A stretch of 64,000 bases of DNA from Aphanomyces cochlioides. Lineage: Eukaryota; Oomycota; Saprolegniomycetes; Saprolegniales; Verrucalvaceae. Made by a program: the position numbers and the translations under genes. Positions within the stretch are counted from its first letter, which is position 1, and each line of letters begins with the position of its first letter. The DNA lies in the NCBI GenBank assembly GCA_019828595.1, contig JAHQRK010000038.1, positions 1 to 64,000 of the forward strand. The letters are read 5' to 3'. Below, in pieces: positions 1 through 11,100 of this stretch. The notes under the pieces were generated by a model that saw nothing but the letters and a program-made list of their open reading frames with translations, made no database searches and had not been told where the DNA came from.

Positions 1-1423
1 AGTGGAGCATTGACAGATAAGTTTAACAAGAAAGACAGAAAAGGAAACCTTTGATTACACTCAACACGTAGAGGTACAATGTACTCGGTATGCGTTGCTC
101 GTCGTTCCCCAACCCGGGCTATTCAAATGACAAATCGACACTTTGAACAACTGCACTGCAGTCTAATTACATTTTACACACACGAATTGTGATAGTTCTC
201 GCATCTCTCCACTACCTCATGAGCAGTAGGCAGTAGAGCAAAAATCAATTGAATTATCTCAATATGCAACATGAATCCACAAGGTTCATGAATCATTCAA
301 ACTTTGACGTTGCAACGTCAAAACTTGATAGGATAATGAGTTGTGAGGCGAAGGTGTGGAGATCAAATCCGTCATCATTACTTTTGACTTTTGCTTGTGC
401 TTTAATTCATGAATCGTATGAAATTCATGAAATCTACAGTGTTTTGTGTTTTATGCTTTAGCCATTTGACTATGCTTCCAGTATAATTAAGCGAGTGGGC
501 GCATAACACGCCAACAATCGTGATGTTGTGTTGCAGCTAGTATAGCTTATATCTGTTCTAGACATTCAACAAAGATTCGGCTTCTTTATTTGTCGGCTAG
601 ACTTTAAGGATGCGAGTGCATGATGCTTGATATCTGCCAATATTCATTTGTTGAGCAACTGTGATAGAATCTCTAACACAGTTGCTCAGAATTTTGCGTA
701 TTTCGGATTTGGATACTGAAATCAAGTCAAAAACATTTATTGAAAACGGATTTCAGGCAACTGTGATAGATTTCCTATCACACTCCAATACAAAATGATC
801 ATGTTTCTATCATAGTTGCAGCAGATGTTTCAATTAATTGACGCATACATTATTTAGTTAATTGGTTTACGCAAGCACTTTCTCGATCACGAACGTTAAA
901 TAGTGTAATTTTGAACGTTTTAAATGTTTGAAAAACATGTTCGTAACATTCAATTTCATTTCATTTGAAGTTTGTATTGCTTCATTTTTGCGTCAAAATA
1001 GCTGCGTCGATATTTTCTTTGCAAGATTCCAGTTTTTTTGGAGACACAATATATATTGACACACTTTTTGTGCCACCGACGTCAAATGAATGTGAGCTTT
1101 TTTCACAAGCCAAGTTGACGTACTCCAAGCTTCGCTCAAGTATGGATACTGAAACGCTTGAGGACAATATGATGCTGAGGTATAACTTTGATCTCTGGAG
1201 TGCAGCGACCATACAGAGTATACGACTTTGACGTCAAGCATCACCAATTGAAATACTTTTAAGCAATACAATAAATATCGGATATATTTATTTTTTTTTG
1301 AAATTGAAATAAATATCGGTAAAATATCCGGTATTCGGGAGCTGTACTAAAGTCGCCTGAAGTTTTATGCGAGACACGGCGTTCGCCCAATTTCTAGCTG
1401 ACCAACGTTGTTTGTGTTTATAG
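1..1423. other. AT-rich intergenic stretch, no gene recognised
   Basis: Only short open frames without recognisable domains are present, including an 88-codon frame at 965-1231. Small inverted repeats occur, for example an 11-bp stem GAGCAACTGTG/CACAGTTGCTC at 653-663 and 677-687. The motif GCAACTGTGATAG recurs nearby. Nothing supports a gene here. Confidence 0.5.
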
Positions 1424-2049
1424 TATCCCTATTATACGTATAATAGATGGCTTCTTTGTGAAATATATTAATGTTGTTGACAGATTGACCAAGATACAGT
1501 AGATAGTATTATGCAAACGCATGCTAGCAGCAGGCCGTCGACAGTGACCATTAAGGTTAACAAGGTCAATAGACCCACCCTGTCCCTCTTCCTCCAAATG
1601 CAATTGTGAGACAATGGGATGCCCCCATCGCCAAAGCAGTCCACAATAGTATGGAAATAACTAACGATTCCAAGGGACCGATTGGTATAATTGCTCCAAA
1701 CTACTTTAAAAGTCAAATGAAGGTTTTGATGAATACAATTGAGTTGAATGTTAAATCGTTTTATTAGGTGGGAGAGGGAGCGGTTGGGCCGTTGGAAGGC
1801 ACAGTAGTTGAGCGAGAGGTGGGAAGACTTAGAGGATATCCCTCACGATGAGCCAAAGAAAATGGTTCGTGTTAAGTGCATACGTAGTGGCCGTGACATC
1901 GCCAGAGCAGCAAAACATATCCCACGACATCCTGCAGGCAATGTGCCAGTTTCAAGTGCGAGCTGTAGCATAGCTTTGTGTTATAGATAGCAGATTTAAT
2001 GGCACGTGATGGCAGTGTACAGCTACATACAGTACAAGAAGTTTTGGCT
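1424..2049 (+). repeat. Long-range inverted duplication, copy 1
   Basis: This block reappears in reverse orientation at about 32,107-32,729 with only scattered substitutions and small indels. A 60-codon frame at 1,808-1,990 is almost identical to the minus-strand frame at 32,164-32,346. The block holds degraded pieces of the secreted Pro-rich family (CTCCCTCTCCC-type repeats near 1,570-1,610 and 1,765-1,800), so it is probably a remnant of one of those genes with its flank. No intact protein is supported. Confidence 0.75.
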
Positions 2050-2054
2050 GTCTA

Positions 2055-2185
2055 GATCTCGGAAGGATAAAAAGAAGGAAAATACATTAACAGGCTTATG
2101 AAAAATGTGCAGGTGATGTGTTCAATGTACTCCACATCACATGTACGCCTAAATTGATCGACGGCCACTCGTGCTTTGACGACTG
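2055..2185 (+). pseudogene. Duplicated 3' end of an unknown gene
   Basis: In the plus frame the piece reads LSRSRKDKKKENTL and then stops. The same C-terminal tail occurs on the minus strand at about 23,408-23,475 as the end of a 115-codon frame. About 130 bp of flank is shared inversely with 23,336-23,475. It therefore looks like a duplicated gene end lying beside a secreted-family copy. The parent protein is not recognised. Confidence 0.4.
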
Positions 2186-2343
2186 TACCGACCAGAGCTA
2201 CCCGGGCTACCCAATGGGCCATTCATAGCCATACTCTCTTGTCTGGTGCAGACGGCCACTCGAGCTTTGACGACTGTACCGACCAGAGCTACCCGGGCTA
2301 CCCAATGGGCCACTCATAGCCATACTCTCTTGTCTCTGGTGCA
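2160..2343 (-). repeat. Two tandem units of 91 and 93 bp in a secreted-family gene end
   Basis: Units 2160-2250 and 2251-2343 are near-identical direct repeats. On the minus strand they encode repeated GPLGSPGSSGRYSRQSSSG-like segments at the end of the adjacent secreted-family copy. The same segment, once only, is found at about 17,655-17,707 where a retrotransposon interrupts it. Confidence 0.85.
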
Positions 2344-2778
2344 GACGGCCACCTGGTTGACCACCCGCTTGTCCACCGCCCGGTTGACGACGACGCCCCA
2401 CCGGCCGGCCTTGGTTATTGAGCGGTCCCGCGAAATTGTCGCGCCGTGAAGAAGACCCTTGACGTAGGCCAAGGTCAGCCGCGTTATTTTGACGCCTCGG
2501 ACTACTCTGGCCCTTGATGCAACAATTGCCAGCAGCAGCTAGTCGTCTATCGGCGGAGCCATACGAAGCTGATGCCACTTCTTGTCCTGATGCAAGAGCT
2601 TGACCTCGAAGGCCTCGCTTTGTGTTTTTGCCATCCAGGCCACCTTGCAGAACGGCGTAGATCGTTGCAGCAGCGTCCATGCGGACTTGTTGATGAGCCA
2701 ACACACGGCGAGTCTTGGCGATCCGTTGAACGCCACGACGGCAGAGGTAGCAATCGCATGCGTGACAAAGAGACGCAT
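2207..2778 (-). pseudogene. Secreted Pro/Gln-rich family, copy A, frameshifted
   Basis: The ATG at 2778 starts MRLFVTHAIATSAVVAF, a short signal peptide like those of the other copies. The first frame runs only 79 residues (to 2539). The family-like downstream part, with the QVRM block and the C-terminal RQESMAMSG motif, is in another frame that stays open to 2207. A one-base shift between codons about 20 and 30 would account for this; a small intron is a less likely alternative. The gene ends in the tandem units at 2160-2343. Function is unknown; export from the cell is inferred from the signal peptide. Confidence 0.55.
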
Positions 2779-2939
2779 AGTACGAGCTAGTCCAAGGTAA
2801 TTTGCACAATGACGAAAATGAAGACGGATGTTCATTGCAAAAATCCAAACACAACATGCAAAAACGCAACAACTGCTAGAAGCATTCCAAGAACGCTGCA
2901 GTCAGATGAATGGTTGCCACAACGAGATTGACTTTTAGA

Positions 2940-3252
2940 GTATAAGAGTAATTGCCTGAGAAGAAGGGGTTAGCCTATTCTTTTTGCCACATCTTGTTCT
3001 AAAATTTAACTTAGAAGGGTTTGTCTTGTCCGAGGGTTTTACAGTTGACAGCGCGAAGCGCTGTAAACAATTGCGAAACCCAGAGACGAGAATATGTTCT
3101 CGACGGGGTCAGCGGGGTCGGGGTTGCGGATTTCCGCAACCCATGGTTCGGAATCCCTTAACATAATTATCCGGATAACTCATTTAAAGTAGAATTAGAA
3201 TAGATTTGTAAAAAAGAATAGGCTAACCCTTCTCAGGCAATTACTCTTTTAC
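2940..3252. mobile_element. MITE-like element with about 45-bp terminal inverted repeats
   Basis: The ends are inverted copies of each other: GTATAAGAGTAATTGCCTGAG at the left and the matching complement up to 3,252. The match continues through GGGTTAGCCTATTCTTTTT on both sides, with a 4-base indel. The interior is non-coding and holds short hairpins, such as a 10-bp stem with a 2-nt loop at 3121-3142. The target duplication is unclear (possibly TA). No transposase is present, so it would need one in trans. Confidence 0.65.
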
Positions 3253-3444
3253 GAGCCGCAGACGACGAAACGCGTTTGTATCGCGGTGAAATGTCGCCAA
3301 CATGGATGCGAGGAGACAGTCTATGATGAAGATTGGCGTGCTCGTCGTTGTGACTCTAGAGAACGCGCCAAGCCCAAGGGGATGCACTCATCCCTCGGTT
3401 CCCCCTCCACATCAATGGAGATTTTCCGAGCATGTTTCACAGCG

Positions 3445-3515
3445 AAAAAAGAAAAAGTGAAAAGTAAGGTGTTTCTCGACTCGAGAAACACCTTACTTTT
3501 CACTTTTTCTTTTTT
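3445..3515. repeat. Perfect 35-bp hairpin with a one-base loop
   Basis: Bases 3445-3479 are the exact reverse complement of 3481-3515, with a single C at 3480 between them. The arm contains AAGTGAAAAGTAAGGTGTTT and ends at an XhoI-like CTCGA. No gene surrounds it. Confidence 0.9.
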
Positions 3516-3960
3516 TTTGGGTGCACTCCATCTCTCGAGGCATATGGTGACAGACAGTCTGCGCTTTCCTGTTGAGAGCTCTCTCACGAGCGACGACACT
3601 TTCAAGGGACCTGCACATGAACGCCATTGGGCTCGATCGATAAGAATCCACATGCAAACTTTCGCGGTGCAAATTATTGATTTGATACAAATTTTGGGTT
3701 GGTGCTCAATCGAATCGCGCCGGCAAATCGATCCGCAAACCGATCCCATACATTTCATTGGCTGATAAAAAAGTACCATATTTTGTCAAATTACTCGAAA
3801 TTTTTCGATTATTAGCCAATCAAATGGCTTAAAACAAATTTGGAACGATTGAACAAACCGCGCCTAAGTGGGAAATTTCCCAAAAAGCACAATACATCAC
3901 ATTGTTTTGTCTGCAGTGCTGTCGTCACCACATGCCACTGACGATTCTAGGTGCGGTAGA

Positions 3961-3999
3961 GTTTCGTCGCATGTTGCACTGTGCAACATGCGACGAAAC
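3961..3999. repeat. Perfect 19-bp hairpin with a one-base loop
   Basis: GTTTCGTCGCATGTTGCAC (3961-3979) is followed by one T and its exact reverse complement (3981-3999). It lies 19 bp before the left end of the MITE-like element at 4,019. Confidence 0.9.
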
Positions 4000-4018
4000 C
4001 CACCACGTGACACCTTCG

Positions 4019-4313
4019 GGGACGGATAAAGGCACAACCCCAGGAGGTTAGCGGCACCACCCCGGTACTTAAATAAGAAACATATGTTGCTTTTGTGTGC
4101 CTAGGAGCCTAAACAAGAGTGCGTTGCAGTTGAACAGGGTAGACGTACATACTGCTCTGCCGTGGCGAAGGACGTGCCAGGCTCAGGAGCTGCTTGGCGG
4201 CGCAGTTTCAACTGGAACGGGCATACTCTGAGGAGATTTACCCTAAACATTTCCTTATTTAAGTACCGGGGTGGTGCCGCTAACCTCCTGGGGTGGTGCC
4301 TTTATCACTTCCC
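4019..4313. mobile_element. MITE, MULE-like, with 10-bp target duplication
   Basis: The ends are inverted repeats of about 62 bp (GATAAAGGCAC, then CCCAGGAGGTTAGCGG and GGTACTTAAATAAG, on both ends). The direct repeat GACACCTTCG flanks the element at 4009-4018 and 4314-4323, as expected for a target-site duplication. A duplication of 9-10 bp together with long inverted ends is typical of Mutator-like elements. The 295-bp interior has no open frame, so it is non-autonomous. Confidence 0.8.
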
Positions 4314-4463
4314 GACACCTTCGTTAACTGTAAATTGATTGGAGGATACATGTACCACATGACATCTAGAACTGTGATGTGATAAAAATAAAATAAGCTT
4401 CACTAAAATATGATATATTTTAATCAAGTTAAAATGATATCCGACCAGAGATGGTTAAAAAAA

Positions 4464-4541
4464 ATCCCCGTCGTCAAACAATCATTCTGGCCAATGGCCA
4501 GAATGATTGTTTGACGACGGGGATTGTTTGACGACGGGGAT
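4464..4541. repeat. 30-bp perfect hairpin plus a duplicated half-arm
   Basis: Bases 4464-4493 are the exact reverse complement of 4495-4524, with one A as the loop. A further direct copy of TGTTTGACGACGGGGAT follows (4525-4541), so the left arm can pair with either right arm. An outer pair CCGACCAG (4441-4448) / CTGGTCGG (4568-4575) brackets the structure. Confidence 0.85.
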
Positions 4542-4603
4542 TTTTTTAAATGTGTATCATAGATTCCCTGGTCGGCAAAAGTGACACCCCTCCTCACGAC
4601 GCT

Positions 4604-5452
4604 TATCGTTTTAGCCGACGCCGCGAGAAGCAACAGAACGAAAATCTTGCTCGTCGTTGGCCAGCCGTCGTGAAATCCACTTTGACATGCTTGAATACTG
4701 TAACTTGGTCGTTGATGCGTGTGATGACGTGGTTTTGCCATGCTCCGCCATGTCATAGCGTCGTCCTCTGGAAAAGCGGGTGTTGTCAAATAGGGTGGGC
4801 AAAATGGCGGCTTTGGCTCTATACAAGCGACAGAGTTCTCCGTCGCACTCCGTAGTGATAAGGGTAGTGTTGTGACAAGTATGTGTGCAAGGCATGTACT
4901 ACACCTTTTCAGGTTCAAGTTCACCAAATCCGTAGTTCAAGTTCCCCCAGATCTGAAACTTTATACCCGATCAGTTAAAAACTATAGAAGTTAATTGTTG
5001 CAATGAAGGCAATCGTCATTTGGGAAGTCGTAGTGTGTAGTCTGGTGTGTCAAGGTGGTCGTCGTTCTCAACGTCAGGAACACTGAAAAAATTGCACAAA
5101 TTAATGCTATCGTCACTCCTTTTACTCCAACATACTCCCTTCAGAGTACTTGCCCGCCCTATTTTTCCTGCTTTTACTACGATAGACCGCATGGGTTCAA
5201 GAAAGAAGGGAATTTGTTCAAGCAAAGTTTGGATTCGAATCGTTAACACGAGTGTCACATCACGTGTCGGGTGTAATTCATCAAAGTCACAAGAGAGACG
5301 GTTTAGGATCTTTGACAAAAGGCTTTAAGTTTTCGCATGCCTTGGACCTTCCTGGTGCATTGTGTGGTCACGCACCTCACGAGGCATTTGTTGACGGAAC
5401 GTCCATACATAGGGGCCATTACAGCCCTCACTGTATTTTCTACTCATTTTAG
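4604..5452 (+). repeat. Segmental duplication, copy 1, left half
   Basis: The parts around 4,604-4,795 and 5,372-5,452 match 24,500-24,683 and 24,690-24,786. The second locus lacks the middle 0.57 kb. At 5,452 the duplicate is broken by the 11.6 kb retrotransposon and resumes at 17,021. No intact gene is recognised in it. Confidence 0.75.
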
Positions 5453-6199
5453 TGTGGCAAAGCGAGCCGCCACACGCGAAACCGATCCAACGCGTAGGTT
5501 GACGCAAGGGGCGATGAACTATTGGCTGGAAGGTCGCCAATCGCGATGGACTACGAGTGGATTTCAGTGCCGGATTGTCCAGGAATTATGACCAAGGAGC
5601 AAGCAGTACAAGTGGAAAAGCAGAGCCCAACAAGCCAGAGCAGTGGCCACCAATGGAGGGCGACCAACCAGGCTTGCAGTCAGTGTGGTGGCCTGCTGCG
5701 AGCGTGTTGCCAAGACTTATGGCCAATTGAGTGAGTGAGTAAAGGTCAGAGACCAATCGTGAAGCGAGACGGAGACAATTACAGAGCGTGCGTGCGAAGT
5801 TTGTAGCTTAGGAAAGAGAGGCAGTAGTTAGACAGAACTCTTTTTGGTTGGCGTTGAATGAACCTCTAAGTTTGTGGCGTCCCGTCGAGAGAGTTTAAGC
5901 GCCAAGAAGTTTGCAGGAGTTCCGTGAGTCTGTCGAAAACTCGCACCGTCAATCGCCCTCACCAACGCCAGTCAACGCTAGGCGTAGCTCGTGGGCAACC
6001 GAGCAACCAACCCCCTTCCAGTCCTCCCAACCGTCCTTTTCCCGGCAGCGGTCAACTACTGCGGACTTTCAACCCACAGTCGTGCCTCTCCATTTCCTTC
6101 GATCGCGTCTGGTTCACCTAAAAGCCCCAGGCGAACTCTAACCTTCCACCCCCTTCTTGCGGCGAAAAGCTCAGACTTCACTGATCTGACCATCCCACA
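5453..6199 (+). repeat. 5' LTR of the dual-RNase H gypsy element
   Basis: 747 bp, TG...CA ends, nearly identical to 16,269-17,020. Two bases after its end, at 6,202, lies TGGTGCCACGAACCGGGA, a putative primer-binding site beginning with the usual TGG. Confidence 0.95.
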
Positions 6200-6241
6200 T
6201 GTGGTGCCACGAACCGGGAGGTTGAGCAAACGACCGAAGAT

Positions 6242-7678
6242 ATGGTTAAGCCAGTTAACCCTGCTACCCTGCTGTCGGACGCGTCAGCAGACAACCAGAC
6301 GTCCACTCCGGTGGACATGCAATTGGACCCGTCAGAGCAAGCAAAGCAAGCGATGGCGGCATCCAGGAGTCGTTACGGGCAGACTCCAACTGCCTTCGGG
6401 CAAAATCAATCTGTAGCTACACCGACCCACGCCACTACGACCAACCTAGACGCGCGACCGCGCTCTAGCAAAAAAATTCTGCGGAATTCCAAGGCTACCG
6501 CAGCGATGTTGGTGGCCACGAGGAAGACATGGACGCCGATGGATCGCCGTCGGCTCCCGCCGATGACCAGTCGAGATTGATCGCGGTGTTGGTCAGGCAA
6601 AACCAAGATCTGATGCGGCAGTTGCAAAGCAATCAAACCTCCGCGCGAGTGCAGGAAGACGACGACGACCTTGACGAGTGGAACATGGATGCCGCGCCTG
6701 TCGGGCTACCTTCCAACAACGGCCCCCGCTTGCACGTTCTTGCGCTCGAGCCGCTGCAGCGGTTCGGTGGATCAGCCGATGGCACTGACGCGGGGGCGAG
6801 TTTCCTTCGGCGCTTTGAGGAGAACGCGACAGCCAGTGGATGGACAGATGACGAGGCCAAGCGCAAGTTCCGCCTCACCGTTGGTCAAGCGGTCCAAGAA
6901 GTACAACCAGCTGCGCGCCGATGAGCGATCCACCTGGAAGGCCGTGCGTGCGAGCTTTGTCCGCGAGTACATCCTCAGCCCGGTGCCCAAGCAGGAGGTC
7001 TACTACACGATGCGTCAGAAGGAGAATGAGACCATCCGAGAGTACCTCTTCCGTTTCAATGCGGCTGCCACAAAGATCGTCTCAAGTACGACACCAATCG
7101 GAAGCACTTCGTTGATCACTTGCGGTGCTTTTGCAACTCGTTGGCTGATCCGAGCCAGGCCAAGTGGATCTCCTCGATGCGCTTCACCTCGATGGACGAC
7201 TTGAAGGAGTATTTGAACGACCAGCGCCACACTGAAGCCTTGCGAGAGCATCGCAGTCAACGAGGGACAGTTCAACCGAGTGGCAACCAGCGACAAGAAC
7301 GCGCGAGGGCCCCGCGTGTCAACCACTTGGACGCTGTGACCCCGACAGATATGGCTAAGTTGGCAGCGGCGACGACTGACTCTGTGCGCGCTGAAATCTT
7401 CGCTCTTGGGCTCAACAAGCATGAGGCGTGCCGCGAAGTCTGCCGTGACTGTGGCAAGACGCACTTCAAGTTGGACGGCCTGTGCTGGTCGACTTCTTCT
7501 GTACTTTGTGCCAACGCATGGGCACCCCGAGATCAACTGTTTCAAGGCTTGTCAACTCTGCGCGACACCGCACCACAAAGCCAATCCGTGCCCGACTCGT
7601 CAACAAGCTGCCGAGCTGAAGGAGTTCCTGCAAGGGCTGGACATCCCCGACATGCCCAGCCTGGATTGTTTAAACTAG
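6242..7678 (+). pseudogene. gag of the gypsy element, frameshifted
   Basis: The likely start is the ATG at 6242 (MVKPVNPATLL). The capsid-like part reads in several frames (6529-6924, 6671-7204, 7120-7500, 7406-7678), so multiple indels are present. Capsid-like signatures are visible (ASFLRRFEENATASGW), and near the C-terminus there is a CCHC zinc knuckle CQLCATPHHKANPC (CX2CX4HX4C). Gag normally forms the particle and binds the RNA genome; as it stands, no full protein can be made. Confidence 0.75.
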
Positions 7679-8134
7679 TAAGTCCATGGGGACCCCAGCC
7701 GTGACGGACGTCGGACATCGCACACTGACTCAAAAAACCAAGAAAAACTGAAAAATGATGAAAACCCAAAAACATTGAAAAACCAAGAAATACCCATAAA
7801 AATAGCCCACACCAGAACCTTACTGACGGAGTTCGAAGAGCTTTTTGAGGTGGTTCGTGGATGGAAGAGGAAGCAACAAGAGCGAGCGGTTACGGCAGCA
7901 ATTGAAGAAGCAACCAAGAATGAAGACAGAATCAGTAGTCGACGCGACGCCAATGCCGCCAACCATGTTGGCTTCCTGAAAGTTCCCCCAGTAACCAAGA
8001 ATACATCCAACCTTCCCGACAAACCTTTTGTTTTCTCTTCGGCTGCCGACTGCGTGGCGCTGTCAGACGAGTACAGGCTCAAGGAAGGCTAACACTTCGG
8101 TCACTGGCAAGATACAACGTTCATCGAGAACGAC

Positions 8135-11100
8135 ATGACACGCCAAGCATTCCTAAATGCGCAAATCATGGACCAAGCAGTGGTGGTCCTGGCAGAGACT
8201 GGCGCCAACATGAGCATCATCCATCCCATGATCGTCAAGAAGCTCGGCCTGAAAGTGGACACAACGAGGACGACTGATATAGCTGGCCTTGGAGGAGCCA
8301 CCTTTGTGAACACTCAAGGCATCGTAGACATCAAGTTAACCATTGGTCGCGGGCTGGTTTACGTTTTCCCGATCGCTGTCTGCGACTTTGGGGACACTGG
8401 CTTCGACGCCATCCTTGGAATGGATTTCCTATTCCGCGCTGGTGTCATGGTGGATGCAAGTCGTCGCGAACTGAACCTACCTGAAGGCGAGTACGTCGAA
8501 CTGCACGACCAGCCGGTCCGCTACAGTCGTGGTTACATGAATCACGTACGCCTGAACCGCAATGCGAGCATCCCGCCCGGTGGATCAATCGTTGTGCCTT
8601 TACCCAAGCTGCGCGAAGGGATGCCAGAGACACTGGAATACTGGGTTCATCGCGATGTGCGCTAGATTACCACTGCGTTAGACGCCGACGACAAACCAGC
8701 AGCCTACAAGGGCACAAACGTCAGCGAACGCAACGTGTTTCTGTCTGCCAACACTGTTGTCGGGGCAATCTCAGCCCAAGGCGAGCGACTGCTCAGCCGG
8801 CCGATGGTGCGCACGAGCAGTTTGAGATACCAAGCATGGAAAGCGGAAGCGTGGGAAGGGAGTTACCCCGATGACCACCGAGCGAGACTGGATGAGGCTG
8901 CGGCCGAGTTAGCTGACGACAACAGCTGGAAGGAGCCGCGACCCCCGTCGCCTAGACACTTGCTCACTGTCGACGGGAAACTGCGTACAACCTGCGAAAA
9001 CGACGGTGACTACGGCGTGGATGACGAACGGCCCCCTATTGCGCAATCGGTGGACGGCCATGAAGCGCCGATGGATCCGGTGGAAGCCGCCGAGCCAAGG
9101 ATGCGTGCCGTCTTCTGCTACCATGCTTGCCACTTTCGGGACACGCTGCCTCCGCCATCAATCTTCCTGATGGACACGGTGCCCGACAACTTGGATCAGC
9201 GACGGATGGCTAAAGAAGTAATGCTGCGCGAAGGAATTGATTTGTCAACTGAAGAATTGGAGCAGCAGCTAGCCATAATCCCTGAAGTGCCGCGCGAAGT
9301 AGAGCCGTTCGACCCCGATCAACTGGACGTCGGCGAGGATGAATTGAGCGATGAAGAAAAAGAGAAAATGAGAGTCATCCTCCGTAAGTACCGAAAGTTC
9401 TTTATCAAGTCGGGCAACGGCCTGCCGCCGCCTGCCTAGGGAGCCGTCTGCGACATCGACGTCGGTGAGGTAAAGCCGCTGGCTGAACGAGCAAGGCGCA
9501 TCCGCCCGGAGCTGCTGAAGAAACTGTTTGACCTCCTGCGAGGATTGTTTGACTTTGGGCTGATCACCTTTTCGAATTCGCCTTGGGCCTCCCCGATCGT
9601 GCTGGTTCTTAAGAAAGGTGGCAAAGATATCCGCCTTTGTATCGACTACCGGGGCATAAACGATCTCCAAGAGCTCATGCGGTCACCGATGCCGGCACTT
9701 GACGGGATGCTAGCCAACTTCCACGCGATGCAATGGTTCCTGTCGCTCGACAACGCGTCTGGGTTCTGGGTCGTGCGCGCGACCAAGCGAGCGCGCAAAG
9801 TCAGTGCCTTCATCTGCGCTTTGGGCCACTTCGAGTGGACGCGAATGGCACAAGGGCTCAAGAATGCGCCGATGATATACCAGCGGATGATTACGAACGC
9901 GTTGTTCGGTTTTGTGGACATGCCACCAGGGGTGGCCGACGATGATGCTGATTTTGAGCCGATGGATATGTTTGCCTTGGGATTTAAATGCGACTTATCG
10001 CAGCTTCCACCGCCAGCCAACCGCACATCGTTCGCCGGCGACATAAGCGATGGCGCTGATTCGTGGGATGGCATCGTAGAGCTGACCGATCATATCCTCG
10101 CTCGTCTGACTTATTTCAGCGTGAGCATCTCGGCCCTGAAGAGCAAGATCGGAAAATTTGCGTCTGATTTCCTTGGCCATGTTGTGTCCCGCAGAGGATT
10201 GGAGGCGAGGCTGCGGAGTCTCGATACTGTCCTAGCCACGCCATTCCCGAAGTGCCTCCGTGACATGCAATCGTTCCTGGGCTTGCTGAATTTTTATAGC
10301 CGATTTATCGAGAATTACTCGATTTTGGCGAGCTGCCTGTACGAGATCTCGGACGAAGAGCTGCGCCTGGGCCTGGTATCACCCGCTGCCGTTCGTGCGT
10401 TTGCTGACCTGAAGGCCGCCTACTCGTCGACACCGCTCCTGCGTCATGCCGATCCTGGCCGAGAGTTCCACATCCTACTGTACACGACAACTTCGGCGAT
10501 TTCGGCGACAGCTTGTCAGGACTATGATGGAGTGCTGCATCCCGTGAGGTTCTGTGGTCGGACTCTGAAGGGCGGCGAGCCGCGTTACGAGGAATGGGCA
10601 AAGGAGGCTCTCGCTCTGCTGCGTGCCGTCAAGGTTTGCTACTACGAGTTGCGCAACATGCAGTTGGTGGTGTATAGTCGCCATGGCCTCTTGAAGTGGA
10701 TCCTGGCCGACAAGCGTGGCAAAGCCGATCATCTGCCCTGGGCCGCGATCCTGTCGCCCTGGACGATTCGCGTGGAACAAGTGGTCGAGTTGGATGAATG
10801 ATGGGCCCTGCCGATTCGTTTGATGGACATACTGCACCCCCCAGACGCGTCAACCTTGGCCGATATGGATGTGTATAAGCCCAACAAAGCTAAGGATGTG
10901 CAAGTCTCTCAACAGCAAGCCACCCTACCACGATTCGACCTCGACGAACGGGCTGTGGTGGTTGCCTTTGACGGCGCTATCAAGGTGAAGGAGAAACTCG
11001 GCAGCTTCGGCTTTGTGATCTGGTAGCTGCCTGGTTGGAGCGTGCTGTGGGCAGAAAATGGCGTCCTCGCCGATGCGACGGTTAACCTTGCAGAGTACAG

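Noticed and set aside
6406..7545. Minus-strand frames over gag (for example 7,015-7,545) as further antisense genes
   Set aside because: They overlap conserved gag codons out of frame and lack the coiled-coil plus Cys pattern of the antisense genes near the 3' LTR.
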